64,000 nt of DNA from assembly GCA_936432065.2 (NCBI GenBank), contig OW386293.2:65613965-65677964 (forward strand), read 5' to 3'. This document shows, in pieces, positions 1 to 9,882 of the stretch. The notes under the pieces are model-generated. The model searched no databases and was not told the origin of the DNA. It saw only the letters and a list, made by a program, of their open reading frames with translations. Every line of letters begins with the position of its first letter. The first letter of the stretch is position 1. The stretch is from Rutpela maculata. Lineage: Eukaryota > Arthropoda > Insecta > Coleoptera > Cerambycidae. Position numbers and translations under genes: made by a program.

Positions 1-167
1 TTACCTATTTCTAATTCTAACGTATATGTGTAACATTTGTTTAGTCAGTCTATTTTGTACCTTTGTGGCCGAAAGTTGTAGAATATACTCAATATTCAAT
101 TCGTAATTGTGTTTAACGAAATAAAGTTATTTTTTAAAAACATTATTTTCGGAGTGAATAATTTAAC
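1..167 (+). repeat. 5' LTR (partial) of the errantivirus-like element
   Basis: This stretch matches 7046-7206 except for a few substitutions and an 8-bp indel near position 25. It ends in TTTAACT just before a TGGCGC primer-binding motif. The AATAAA at 119-124 could serve as the polyadenylation signal. The start of the LTR lies outside the window. Confidence 0.88.
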
Positions 168-185
168 TGGCGCTGCAAACAGGAT
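167..185 (+). other. Primer-binding site
   Basis: TGGCGCTGCAAACAGGAT lies directly downstream of the 5' LTR. A TGGCGC start is usual for gypsy and errantivirus primer sites. I did not settle which tRNA it matches. Confidence 0.6.
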
Positions 186-419
186 TATTCAACGTAGAAG
201 AAAAATCATCGAGATTCACTACTTAATTCCTTGTGAATAATCAAGAAATTGGCCTGGTCCATCCTCTGGACAGTTGATAGAAATCCTTCAGTGACTCTTC
301 CATCAACACGACTCCTTCACCGAGTGCGGAATAAGGAACCATCATTTTCAAACTAGAAGACCTGGTATCGAAATGCAGATTCCTATACTCTTTCTATAAG
401 TACGATTTCCTACATTTGA
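186..419 (+). other. Errantivirus 5' leader
   Basis: Untranslated sequence between the primer-binding site and the SINE. No ORF or structured element is evident. The leader resumes after the SINE (653-823), where a segment of about 55 bp (703-757) recurs in diverged form at 776-832. Confidence 0.5.
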
Positions 420-652
420 CCGGCACGGTAGCTCAATCGGTTAAGGCGTATTGAGTGGCGAATACGCTGATCGACTCGCTACCGCGCTCTGGGTTCGACC
501 CCCAGCCCCGGTATTGACAACATCGGGGGGTGTGGATGTATGTTTTTCCGAATGTGTAACCCCCTTCCGGACAGCCTTGGCTTTGGATTTGGGGGTTGTC
601 TACTATCTGTGGTGTGTTTATGTTATGTTATGTTATGTTTATGTTACATTCC
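420..652 (+). mobile_element. tRNA-derived SINE inserted in the errantivirus leader
   Basis: It has a Pol III internal promoter. The A-box-like TAGCTCAATCGG begins near 429, and the B-box GGTTCGACCCC lies near 493-503. A tRNA-unrelated body follows, and the 3' tail has ATGTT repeats (about 615-645). The anticodon arm does not fold as in a working tRNA and the acceptor ends do not pair, so this is a SINE rather than a tRNA gene. A clear target-site duplication was not found. Confidence 0.7.
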
Positions 653-823
653 ATAATTAACCTTAACCTTAAGAGCCAAATAAACTTTAAAATATAGATA
701 TAATTTCTTTTCAATTTAAATTTTAATTTAATTTATTTTAATAGTACGGTCAAGTAAACTTCAAAAAAAAAAAATGTCTTTTCAATTTAAAATTTTATTA
801 AATTTATTTTAATAGTACGGCCA

Positions 824-1888
824 ATGCCTGATAATAAACTTAACCTAGAAATAATCGAAAACGACTCGGTCAGACGAAATTCCTTAAAATCTGTACTTAG
901 TACAAGTCATTTAATTTCAGAAATTAGCACATTAGAGGGTATAGTTTTAGATACATCCATAATGGCTACTATTACAACAACAGATATTTCTGAATTACTT
1001 AAAACTTTGCCTTCCTTTGAACCCAACGAAAATTGACCTCTTTTTATTACAAAAGTTGAAAATGTGTTAGGAACGTTAAGAACCTTTGCTTTAACCCCCT
1101 TTCAAACGGTTTTAATCAGTCAGATAATTCTTAGTAAAATAAAAGGTCAAGCCGCAACTAACATATTTTCAGAAAACACCAGTGAATGGAAGCACATTAA
1201 AGATGCCCGAATTAAATATTACGGCGATCATCGCAATGAAAATTTGTTAACTTCAAATCTACGGCAAACTAAACAGGCGTCAAATGAGACTCCATTATTA
1301 TTTTATCATAATATCCTCAAGGCACAAAACTCACTTATACAATACGCCCAGCTTCATATAACTAATGGAGACATTTTAAAACATGAAATTCAAAAAATAA
1401 ACGACGCTAGTCTTGAACAATTTAAAGTAGGAATTCGAGAATCTTACCGTTCTCTACTTTCATATGTCCCATCCTCTAACATTGAGGAAGCACTATTAAA
1501 ATGTCATGAATACGATAATAACCAAACGGCAATCCGACAATTGCACATGACCTCACATAAATTTTCATTGCCGAATACGCCGAATATTCCAAATATGTCA
1601 CAAAAACCACCTTCATTCAACATATTTAGACCGACGGTCCCACAACAGCAACAATTCACTGTGCATAATCAACATGCTCCATTTAATTACAATTCAAACA
1701 GATTTTTCACGCAATACCCACCTAACCAGTTTACACCACGGCCTTTCGGAAATATAAATCAGCCAGCACCCCAAAGGCGAACTATTCCTACGAACGCCGA
1801 AGTATTTGGACAAGCTAAGCATAATAGTCCACAAACGCGAAAATTTCCATACCCAAAATCCGAACTTTATTTCCAAAGAATGACATAA
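824..1888 (+). pseudogene. gag: Errantivirus-type gag with one in-frame stop
   Basis: About 354 codons in one frame, broken by TGA at 1034-1036; the reading frame is the same on both sides. The N-terminal half is helix-rich capsid-like sequence. The C-terminal third is rich in Asn, Pro and Gln, with no CCHC zinc knuckle, as is usual for errantivirus Gag. The product would form the particle that packages the element's RNA. An acidic tail seems to continue after 1888 in another frame, so the 3' end is also damaged. The family call rests on position and composition and on the pol and env that follow. Confidence 0.7.
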
Positions 1889-2084
1889 TGCCGAAATAAA
1901 TGCCGAAACGCCTGAACAAGAGGGCGAATACTTCTTCGACGAGACACAAACAAACGAGGAAGAATTTTATGACTAAAACTATCCCGATTATAATAGCGAA
2001 CATTTACAAATGGCCGCCTCTCAACCGCCCCCATCGACTTAAATAATCTTCACTACGGTTCCAAGCTCCCATTTTTCTATCTCC

Positions 2085-2320
2085 CGGAAAAAGACCTAAA
2101 TATATTGATAGGCACCGGAGCTACAGGTTCTATAATTAACCCAAATGAAATCAAACAGTTTAAGCATCATTTATTTATCGAACCATTCCACGTTACCGGA
2201 TTACACAAAACAATTCACTCTGATAAAAATCTAAATTTAAAGTTACTCGAAGAATTAGGTATCAATAAAAACATTAATGTGCTACAAGTCTGTTATTTTA
2301 CAATAATTGAGATACATTAA
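2085..2320 (+). pseudogene. pol: Retroviral-type aspartic protease remnant, catalytic Asp lost
   Basis: A protease-like segment in which the expected D-T-G-A catalytic loop reads G-T-G-A near 2105, an Asp-to-Gly change that should abolish activity. The reading frame then runs into an unrelated insert at about 2300-2320. The normal role is to cleave Gag-Pol inside the particle. Position just after gag and before RT-linker sequence supports the call. This remnant cannot be functional. Confidence 0.7.
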
Positions 2321-2719
2321 ATGAAAAATAACGCCCTAGGGCGTTATGAATATCTATAACGCCCTGAGGCATTATAAAATTATAACACAACCCAAAACAA
2401 GCAAATTATGATAGCGTCATGGACAAACAAAATGCGTTGCTATGCAACGGCGGCGTTTACAACCAATTTTGATTTTTACTCTCTTTTAAATCAAATCTTT
2501 CTGAACATAATAGATATCAAATTAATAAATCGTAAATGTCAAAAACAAAATCGAATTAAATAACAGACTTGTAGGACATTAAACGTTGAAGGCACCACGG
2601 GTGTTATAGGATAATGGCGCCCTCGGTCGACGTACATTCCCTCGGGCCAGAGGCCCTCGGGAAGTACACTGCCGACCTCGGTTATTTTCCTTATAACACC
2701 CTTGGTACCTTAATAACTA
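2320..2719 (+). mobile_element. Hairpin-bearing insert within pol (MITE-like)
   Basis: About 400 bp of non-coding sequence that splits pol. It contains a perfect 20-bp palindrome at 2328-2347 (two 10-base arms around CCTAGG) and a strong GC-rich hairpin at 2589-2711. Similar 18-19 bp stretches flank it (about 2301-2319 and 2720-2738, both of the form ACAAT..GAG..TAC), which could be an imperfect target duplication. The element class is unknown to me. Confidence 0.5.
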
Positions 2720-2739
2720 TACAATTAGAGTTATACTTT

Positions 2740-3188
2740 GGCATAATAGATTTGACGTACTAATTGGGTCTAAAGACTTGCATAACCTACAAGCCAACAT
2801 AAATTATAAAGATAAAGTAATACAGCTGTCTGACACTAATTCCTTTTTACTTTGAATATAATACCCAAATAAATCATATTTCAAAAGAAAAACACATTCT
2901 TACAATCCCTACTAGCATAGAGAATGGAGAAGTATATATCCCCGAAACCTACTTAACGATAATTTTACATTGCCAGAATGCAGAACGGATTCGCAACAAT
3001 CTCTATCGAGAATCCCCAAGGTATAGAAATATTATTAATGAACGCCTTCCAGTAATTCCTTGCGAATATTTTCAACAACAAACACCCAACGATGACTTAC
3101 CTAAACTAAAACTTTCTGAAAATATAAGAACACAACATTTAAATAATGAGGAAAAACAAAAAATTATAGAACTTTGTTATAAATTTAA
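2740..3188 (+). pseudogene. pol: pol segment between protease and RT
   Basis: Open gypsy-like sequence that resumes after the insert and continues up to the 5S-derived SINE. It covers the linker before the RT fingers. The last 12 bases (3177-3188) are the left copy of the SINE target duplication, and the same reading continues at 3571. One internal stop lies near 2852. Confidence 0.6.
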
Positions 3189-3570
3189 GGGGCGAGCGTA
3201 GAGGCGACTTCAATGTGAATATCAGTCGATATTCCGTTGAAGCAACGTCGAGCGCGGTTAGTACTTGGATGGGCTCCCATCTTGGGAAATACAGCGTTCT
3301 CGTCCCACCTTCTAGAGGCTTGTATATCAGTGTATACTCGGAAGTTACGTAATTTCAGACGAGGATTACGTAGTGGATATACCATCCTTCGGAGGGGATG
3401 TAAAGCAGGCGGTCCCTTGTCTATTAAATGTTAGGCAAGTAAAAGATCCCTACTCTTCTTAAGGGAAGAGGTTCGGCAAAATTTCCAGGTTGGGGGTAGC
3501 TCGTCTCCTGGCGTCGGTGATAGGCCCTGGTAGCGGAAATAGGCCGACGTTAAATAGTTAAAAAAAAAAA
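3189..3570 (+). mobile_element. 5S rRNA-derived SINE with 12-bp target-site duplication
   Basis: A 382-bp insertion flanked by exact TTATAAATTTAA copies (3177-3188 and 3571-3582). Positions about 3236-3298 match the conserved 5S rRNA internal-promoter region, with AAGCAACGTCGAGCGCGGTT followed by AGTACTTGGATGGG. A tRNA/5S-unrelated body of about 250 bp follows, and it ends in a ten-A tail. The 5' third of 5S rRNA is not recognisable. This is the SINE3 class, transcribed by Pol III and moved by a partner LINE. Removing it would rejoin the surrounding pol reading, so it inserted into an existing element. Confidence 0.85.
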
Positions 3571-3999
3571 TTATAAATTTAAAGACTGCCTTTATTTAGA
3601 AAACAGCGATTTAACTTTTACCAATCAGGTTAAACACGCTATACGTACTACCGATAATGAACCAATATTTACCAAGTCCTTCAGACATCCCCACAATATG
3701 CAAGAGGAAATAGAAAATCAAATTACAAAATTACTTAAAGATAAAATCATTAGACCTAGTATGTCGCCATACAGCTCACCTGCATGGATTGTCCCCAAAA
3801 AGCAGATACTTTACAAAAAAAGAAGTATCGAATGGTTATCGATTATCGTCGCATAAACGAGCGAACTTTCGACTTCGAGATTAGATATAAAAAAGGAAAG
3901 GAAAACTACGTAGCCGACGCCCTTTCGCGTATAGAGATTAATTTCAATGACACCGATTCTCTTAACCCACAATGCAACGAGACCTCCAATACAAATTAA
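3571..3999 (+). pseudogene. pol: RT N-terminus fused by deletion to RNase H C-terminus
   Basis: The N-terminal RT region (fingers, motif around VIDYRRIN near 3837-3858) passes without a break into a typical RNase H C-terminal end with ADALSRI (near 3916-3936). The RT palm with its YxDD site and most of RNase H are missing, roughly 1.2 kb compared with complete gypsy pol genes. The junction is at about 3860-3875. This is an internal deletion, so the copy could not reverse-transcribe itself. Confidence 0.8.
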
Positions 4000-5495
4000 A
4001 TCGATGAGTTAATCAATAATATGTTAAATGACCCTCAACTACCTGAAATAAATGACGATGTTCTTCGGGAATTAACAGAGACCTGCCACTCATTTAATAA
4101 CGACGACAACGGGCTCTACCTATCACTGAACGCCCCGTAAATCATTTTAAAAATCAACTCGTAATAATAGCGGAAGAACAAACCAAAGAATTATCAGTTA
4201 CACGCAAATATTTATTTGACAAAACAAAATTGAGATTAACGATTAAAATACCAGTTACAGAGACCGAAAAAACATCTATCTGAAATTTGTAAAAATCACA
4301 TTAACCCCAACCTAACTAGTTGTCTGTACCTTCCCGACGAGATCTTTAAAGATAACTGTCTAAGACTATTAAAAAAGAATTTAAACAATTCTGTTAAAAT
4401 ACTTCTATCACCTAAATGTCTGAGAGATATAGAAGATAAAAATGAACAATTAGAATTAATCTCCAAATATCACAACGAAACATATAAAGGGATAACCGAA
4501 ACTATAAATCACCTACGACAAACTTACTACTTACCCGACATAAAAAATCTCACAACATCCCACATAAATAAATGTGACTTAAGTCTTAAATCAAAATATG
4601 AACGAAATCCTTATAAACCCCCGCTTAAAGGTCCTATGATAACCAGCAAACCCTTTGACACGATACATATTGATGTCTTCTCGTACAAAAACTCGAAATT
4701 TCTAACATTAGTTGATGCTTACAGCAAATACGTACAAGCCTATCTAATTAAAGGTATCATGCCCCCAAAGTGCTTAATAAACTTTTTATTTCCCACCATG
4801 ATCGACCTAAGCGTATAGTAACCGATCAAGGGACCGAATTCCAAAATAACACATTTCACGAGTATTTAAGAATTATAGGTGTGGAACTCCATCACACCAC
4901 AGCTTATAACCCCAATTCAAATTCGTTCATTGAGCGGACTCACTCAACTTTACTCGAAAAATTACAAATAATCAATTTGAAAAATCCCAGTGAAAAACCC
5001 AGCAAGAAAATGCTAACCGCTGTTTGGAAATATAATCAATCCATACACTCCGCTACTGTATTCTCCCCCTTTTCTATCTTATATGGCCCACATCAACACG
5101 AATTAAGTTTCGCCATGAACGAAGGGTTATACGAAAATTATAATGTTAAATGAAAAAATGAACTTAAACCATTTTTAGACCAAATACATCAAAAGCCTAA
5201 ACAAAAAGAATAAAAGGCTCTAGATAAAGTTAACCAAAATCTGGACGAAAATGTCGAACAAATAACAGAAGACCTTGTGTATGTCAGGGAAAAACCCCAA
5301 CACAGTAAACACAAACCCCTGTATAAAGAGGCTCTTTAAATTGACCAAGCTGATAAAACTGTACACTTTCTATCACCCCACGATAATATAAGTAATAGGG
5401 ATATAACCAAATTAAAAAGAATAAGAATAAATCCTTGTTCACAGGTCCACCGTGACGATGGTGCATCTACTTCAAATAATCCTAATTGAAACTCC
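4000..5495 (+). pseudogene. pol: Integrase of the errantivirus-like element, frameshifted
   Basis: Linker sequence is followed by the integrase zinc-binding region (His residues near 4471-4510; CxxC near 4573 with the second Cys replaced by Ser). The catalytic core comes next. The first catalytic Asp is in HIDVF near 4672. A frameshift lies near 4750-4770. The second Asp is in TDQGTEF near 4820, and the Glu is in FIERTHS near 4927. A charged C-terminal tail with further stops continues to about 5490 and overlaps the start of env in another frame. The enzyme would insert the cDNA into the genome. Confidence 0.8.
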
Positions 5496-6987
5496 CGGTT
5501 ACTACCAAGAGCCCCTAGGCCTCGCAAAAACACTAAATTTCTATCATAAAATATACTTTTCTTATAATTTAAATACACTAAGCAATTATTTCCAGCAAAT
5601 AAAATATAATACAGAAACAATATTAAATAAAACCCAATCAAAAGCGTATTTTACAAAAATTGTTCAAGACCAGGTAAAACTTAAAATCCTTACGTTAGAA
5701 CAAAAGGTTCATAAGCTAATCAATCCTTCTAGAATGAAACCAGGACTAATAAATGGACTAGGAAGCATTGTAAAATTCATTACGGGAAATTTAGACCAAG
5801 AAGACTTAAATAATATTAATAAAAATGTCGAAATTCTAACTCGAAACCAAATAAAAATCAATAAAAAAGTATCGCAAAATATAACTATATTTTCGCAAAT
5901 CACTAACAAACTATATGATGAACTAAAAATAATAGAACAAAATTAAAATTATACCACCTCTATAATACACGATTACACTGAACATTTTGAACAGTTATAC
6001 TTACTGCATATGCAATAATTTTGAAAATCAAGTAGATGTAATGATTAAAACCATTACACTTACAAACGATGAAATACCTTTAGAAATTATTACTTTGGCG
6101 GAACTTAAACAAATTCAGTCTGAATTATTATCTGACTATGACAAAAATACTCTGTTATTGCATGGCTTATTGCACCCTTTCGAAGTTCTTCAAAATACAA
6201 AATTAGGTATTGTATCAATTAACAATCTAATAATTATGGCTCTTAAGATACCTATCCTTAATCCCACCTACTATAATATATTCAAAGTCTATTCAGTACC
6301 TGATGAAAATTCTATCACCTTTATACCCCCTGCACAATATTACCTTGCCAATGAATTGGAACTCAGATGGCCAAACAGATGCAAATCCACAATAAGTCAT
6401 TACATTTGCCCCAACCTACAGCAAACACAATGTAATTTGCAAGAAATAAATAAATGCGAAACAGCCAAAGTTCTTCGAGCCGAAGTCTACAAGTTAACAT
6501 CCCACTAACCTGCTTTTCTAAACCAAAGGAGGTTATCGAAAAATATCAAAATGTTATTACAAGACATTTTGTCACCCGAAACAATATCATCACTTATCCG
6601 TGTATCATAATTATCGATAACAACTTAATAACGTTAAATAATGATACCTGGACTATACCTATTAAAAGTGAAACTCATCTTAATATGAAACAATCCAAGA
6701 AAATTGTCCTACAAAATCACCATCTGGAGGAAATCTCTAAACTTCAAGCAGACCTCGAAACCCTCCAGGAAGACACCATATTAGACAACCCCCAGCTGAA
6801 CGTTGCACGTGCCTCTGCAACCCTAATTTGTATAGTTCTACTAACAATGTGTATTATCCTTTCATGTGTTATTAGAAAAAGACTTTATCAATCGTTTTGT
6901 ACCAAAAGACACCTCATTCAGATCGACCCTCAGGAGCTCGAGACGATTAAAGCCAACGCAACCCTTGACGAGGACGCCGAGGTCTAA
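5452..6987 (+). pseudogene. env: Errantivirus env remnant in three frames
   Basis: An insect errantivirus envelope-like gene, broken. 5452-5946 carries the region around the furin-type cleavage site, where the basic site is disrupted by a Pro, followed by a Gly- and hydrophobic-rich fusion-like stretch (about 5749-5790). 5987-6508 and 6454-6987 carry the ectodomain remainder. A single hydrophobic membrane span lies near 6817-6876 with a short basic and then acidic cytoplasmic tail. At least two frameshifts separate these parts and no initiating signal peptide is evident. It describes an old endogenous copy that cannot make a functional glycoprotein. Confidence 0.75.
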
Positions 6988-6996
6988 GGAGGGAAG
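6986..6996 (+). other. Polypurine tract
   Basis: AAGGAGGGAAG just before the 3' LTR, overlapping the env stop. It would prime plus-strand DNA synthesis. Confidence 0.7.
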
Positions 6997-7206
6997 AATT
7001 ATATGCCTAAGACACAGTTATCTCTAACGATAACATTATGCTGACTTTACCTATTTCTAATTCTAACGTAACATTTATTTAGTCAGTCTATTTTGTAGCT
7101 TTGTGGCCGAAAGTTGTAGAATATACTCAATATTCAATTCGTAATTGTGTTTAACAAAATAAAGTTATTTTTTAAAAACATTATTTTCGGAGTGAATAAT
7201 TTAACT
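6997..7206 (+). repeat. 3' LTR of the errantivirus-like element
   Basis: It starts directly after the polypurine tract and ends in TTTAACT. From 7046 it matches the 5' LTR at 1-167. The exact left end is uncertain: it could be 6997, or 7016 where AGTTA would make a 5-bp inverted repeat with the terminal TAACT. Confidence 0.8.
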
Positions 7207-7529
7207 GTAATCGTAAAAAAAAAACGAAAAATTTTTTTGCTCAAATTATTGAAGGGGATTATTGAAGGGAATAAAAAGATAAAATTGTGATTTAGTGTGT
7301 ATATAGGACAGCGGGCTTGAATACTTTTTTTGGCACTAGCCACCCTCTCTACCACCCCCATTACCACATCTACCACATTATTAAAGGGGATAAAAAAAAT
7401 AAAATCATGATTTATGTGTACAAGAGCTTCTAAATTTTTTTTGCCAACAGCTTCCCCCTCTACCACCCCCACTACAGTGTAGCACATCGTTTTATAGATT
7501 TTTGGGATAGACGATTTCAAATATTATAT
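7207..7529. other. Spacer between two LTR elements
   Basis: No gene. A repeated pyrimidine-rich phrase with CTCTACCACCCCCA occurs at about 7347 and 7451, which suggests a diverged tandem unit of about 105 bp. A similar phrase occurs in reverse near 40940-40975. Confidence 0.4.
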
Positions 7530-7928
7530 TGTAATGTGTTACAACCTTTAGAATGAATGTAGTATATTTGCACCTACTCGAGAAACCAACCAGAAGTTAG
7601 TTCTGGTGACATCTGGAATGATCTAGAGAATGGTGGCATCATCACAGAACAATCGAGATCTGTCATTTTTGGGTATAAAAGACCGACCGCATTCTCGGCG
7701 AGTAGTTCAGAGAGTTCAGAAAGTATAGAAAGTGAGGTTAAGACTTCCAAGATAAACAAAGTGATAAACATTGTGATTTTAGTCAGTAAAGTGTATTTAA
7801 ATTAATAATAGTATTGTGAAGTATCCAGTAAATATTTAATAAAGTGTGTTAGTGGACATCTCTTGTTATAATTTTTGGAACCCACGGATTTGCAAGGGGT
7901 AGTTTCCTAAGGGTGGAAACACGTTACA
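7530..7928 (+). repeat. 5' LTR, 399 bp
   Basis: It begins TGTAATGTGTTACAACC and ends ACACGTTACA, so the ends form an inverted repeat with one mismatch. It holds a TATAAA-like box (GGTATAAAAGACC near 7672) and AATAAA near 7838. It differs from the 3' LTR at about 7574 (A/G) and 7743 (C/T). Confidence 0.93.
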
Positions 7929-7947
7929 AATTGGTGTCAGAAAGCGG
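7929..7947 (+). other. Primer-binding site
   Basis: TTGGTGTCAGAAAGCGG follows the 5' LTR after two bases. The related element at 25702-29705 carries nearly the same site in reverse (29293-29309). The tRNA was not identified. Confidence 0.65.
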
Positions 7948-8365
7948 AATTTTATGACAAGAGGAGCTCTGAAGTTGTGCTGGAGTGTTCGAGAAGTATT
8001 CTCGAGGGTTAGTGCTAACACGGAGGACTCATTTACTGGACATTGTTCGAGGGTTATTTTCGAACAGGAAAATAGTGTTAAGTGCATTTTTGAGACATTG
8101 TAGAACATTTTATTAGGACATTAGTGTGATAATTAAATCCTTTGAACTGAGAAGTGATAGAGACACTGAAAAAGACTCATTTAGTGCGTGAAAATTTCTA
8201 GAACTTTTCTATTTGGACATTAGTGGAGATTATTAAATTCTCTGAACTGGATAGTGACAAAAAACTCTGGATAAGACTTTTTCGTGCTATTTCGAGATTT
8301 GTCTGAAAAGTTCCATTACCGATATTGACGTGACAGTTAAATTTATTTTATTTTAATTTCATCGT
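7948..8365 (+). other. Leader with a duplicated 95-bp unit
   Basis: Untranslated leader before gag. A unit beginning GGACATTAGTG occurs at about 8117 and again at about 8213, each with the phrase TTAAAT then GAACTG and later a GACTxxTTxxGTGC stretch. It could act in packaging or translation; that is inference only. Confidence 0.5.
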
Positions 8366-9859
8366 ATGCCCGTAACAACAAGAAGTATGGCATCCGATAA
8401 ACAAATACAGGACTTATTCGAACAATTCCAAAAAATGATGGCTCAGCAACGGCAGGAAGATAAAGAAGAGCAAGAAAGAAAATGTCAGGAGGAAGAAAAA
8501 CGGCGTCAAGAAGAAAGGGACGAATTAAAGAAAATTATGGAAGATCAGGAAATAAGACGTCAGAAAGAAAAAGAGGATGAAGAAAGAAGACGTCAGAAAG
8601 AAAAAGAGGATGAAGAAACAAGACGTCAGAAAGAAAAAGAGGATGAAGAAACAAGACGCCAAGAAGAAAAAGCCGAATTGAGAGAAATGATGGAGGACCT
8701 GAAGATACGACAGCAAGAGGAGAAAGAAGAGCAAGAAAGACAACGTCAAGAGGAAAAAGACGAACTCAGAAAAATAATGGAAGACTTGGAAGAAAGACGC
8801 CAGGAGGAATTAAGGAAAATCCTGAGCGATCAAATAAAAATACAACAGAACGCAATCATTTCTGTCAAAAGTGAAGTCAAAGAAGAGATAAACAAGGTAG
8901 AAGAAAAAGTAGATAAGGTCGAAGATAAAGTAGGTGAAGTCAAGACCGAAGTCGGTCAAGTAAAAGGAAAAGTAAATCAGTTTGAAGAAAAGATGAGTGA
9001 GTTCGAAGAAGAAGTCAAGGGAGAAATAGACCGGCTTAAACGACAGTTGAGAGATAGAGGAAGCCAGCAGGTGGTATCATCAGGACAGCGACTAAAACCT
9101 CCTTCTTTTGATGGCCAAAGTTCCTGGACGACGTACAAGAGGCAGTTTGAGGCAGCAGCATGTGCGAACAATTGGGATAATGAGGAAAAGGCCATGGCAT
9201 TAGTTCTAGCATTAAGGGGCCAAGCTTCAGAGTTACTCCAAACCATCCCAGTTGAGAAACAAAGGGACTTCAAAGTCTTGGAAGCTGCATTAGACTTGAG
9301 GTATGGCGATCAACACCTTGCCCAATTATACCAGGCTCAGCTGAAATCCCGGATGCAAAAAGCTGGGGAAAGTTTACAAGAATTTGAAGCTGCGATAGAG
9401 AGACTGGCACACCTGGCGTATCCGAGTGCACCTAAAGAATTCCAGGAACAATTAGCCGTGGGGGCCTTTTTAGATGGTATAAGGGACGAAGAGGTCAGGA
9501 GAGTTCTGAGGCTGACGAGACACCAAAGTAGTAGCGAAGCTTTGGTGCGTGCACTCGAAGTAGAAGCCGCTTACAGGGATACTCCAAGGTCGAGAGTTCG
9601 AGCTGTGACTCTCGAAGAATCGCAACCAGAAATGAACCAGAACCCCTTGCTGACTGAGATGCAGAAAATATTCACCAAATTATGCGATAAATTGGATGGC
9701 CTCGGAAAGCAGGAGAAACAACAAAATAAAGGAAAGCCGAGCGGAGGTATTAAATGTTTCAACTGCGGCAAGGTGGGACATATGAAACGAGACTGTCGAC
9801 AGCAGAACTCGGAGAGTCGAGTAAATGCTGTGAATGTTGAAGAGAAGCAGGAAAACTAA
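8366..9859 (+). CDS. gag: Gag polyprotein, 497 aa, coiled coil plus CCHC knuckle
   Basis: An intact frame. Residues about 20-240 are highly charged Arg/Glu/Lys/Gln-rich sequence predicted to form a long coiled coil, including three near-identical decapeptide repeats (RRQKEKEDEE type, 8557-8650). Residues about 245-410 are a retrotransposon Gag capsid-like domain with the usual W and Y pattern (WTTYKRQFEAAA near 250). One CCHC zinc knuckle (C464 to C477, CFNCGKVGHMKRDC) would bind RNA. The start at 8366 gives MPVTTRS; a second Met (MASDKQ) lies 8 codons on. Pol follows in the -1 frame after 23 bases, as expected for frameshift or reinitiation. Confidence 0.9.
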   Translation: MPVTTRSMASDKQIQDLFEQFQKMMAQQRQEDKEEQERKCQEEEKRRQEERDELKKIMEDQEIRRQKEKEDEERRRQKEKEDEETRRQKEKEDEETRRQEEKAELREMMEDLKIRQQEEKEEQERQRQEEKDELRKIMEDLEERRQEELRKILSDQIKIQQNAIISVKSEVKEEINKVEEKVDKVEDKVGEVKTEVGQVKGKVNQFEEKMSEFEEEVKGEIDRLKRQLRDRGSQQVVSSGQRLKPPSFDGQSSWTTYKRQFEAAACANNWDNEEKAMALVLALRGQASELLQTIPVEKQRDFKVLEAALDLRYGDQHLAQLYQAQLKSRMQKAGESLQEFEAAIERLAHLAYPSAPKEFQEQLAVGAFLDGIRDEEVRRVLRLTRHQSSSEALVRALEVEAAYRDTPRSRVRAVTLEESQPEMNQNPLLTEMQKIFTKLCDKLDGLGKQEKQQNKGKPSGGIKCFNCGKVGHMKRDCRQQNSESRVNAVNVEEKQEN

Positions 9860-9882
9860 AGATAGCCAGCACCAAGGGGGCT

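Larger units (their letters stand above)
1..7206 (+). mobile_element. Degenerate errantivirus-like Ty3/gypsy element with env
   Basis: An LTR retroelement in the order LTR, primer-binding site, gag, protease, RT remnant, integrase, env, polypurine tract, LTR. The left LTR is cut by the window edge. The shared 167 bp of the two LTRs differ by about three substitutions and one 8-bp indel, so the insertion is not recent. A third env-type reading frame after the integrase is the mark of insect errantiviruses. It cannot move by itself: gag has an in-frame stop, the protease Asp is lost, RT and most of RNase H are deleted, and integrase and env are frameshifted. Two SINEs and a hairpin-bearing insert lie inside it. 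Confidence 0.9.

Noticed and set aside
429..515. Functional tRNA gene
   Set aside because: A- and B-box are present, but acceptor and anticodon stems do not pair and a SINE-like body and tail follow.
3236..3300. Functional 5S rRNA gene
   Set aside because: Only the internal-promoter half of 5S is recognisable, it is part of a SINE with A-tail and target duplication, and the 5' part differs.
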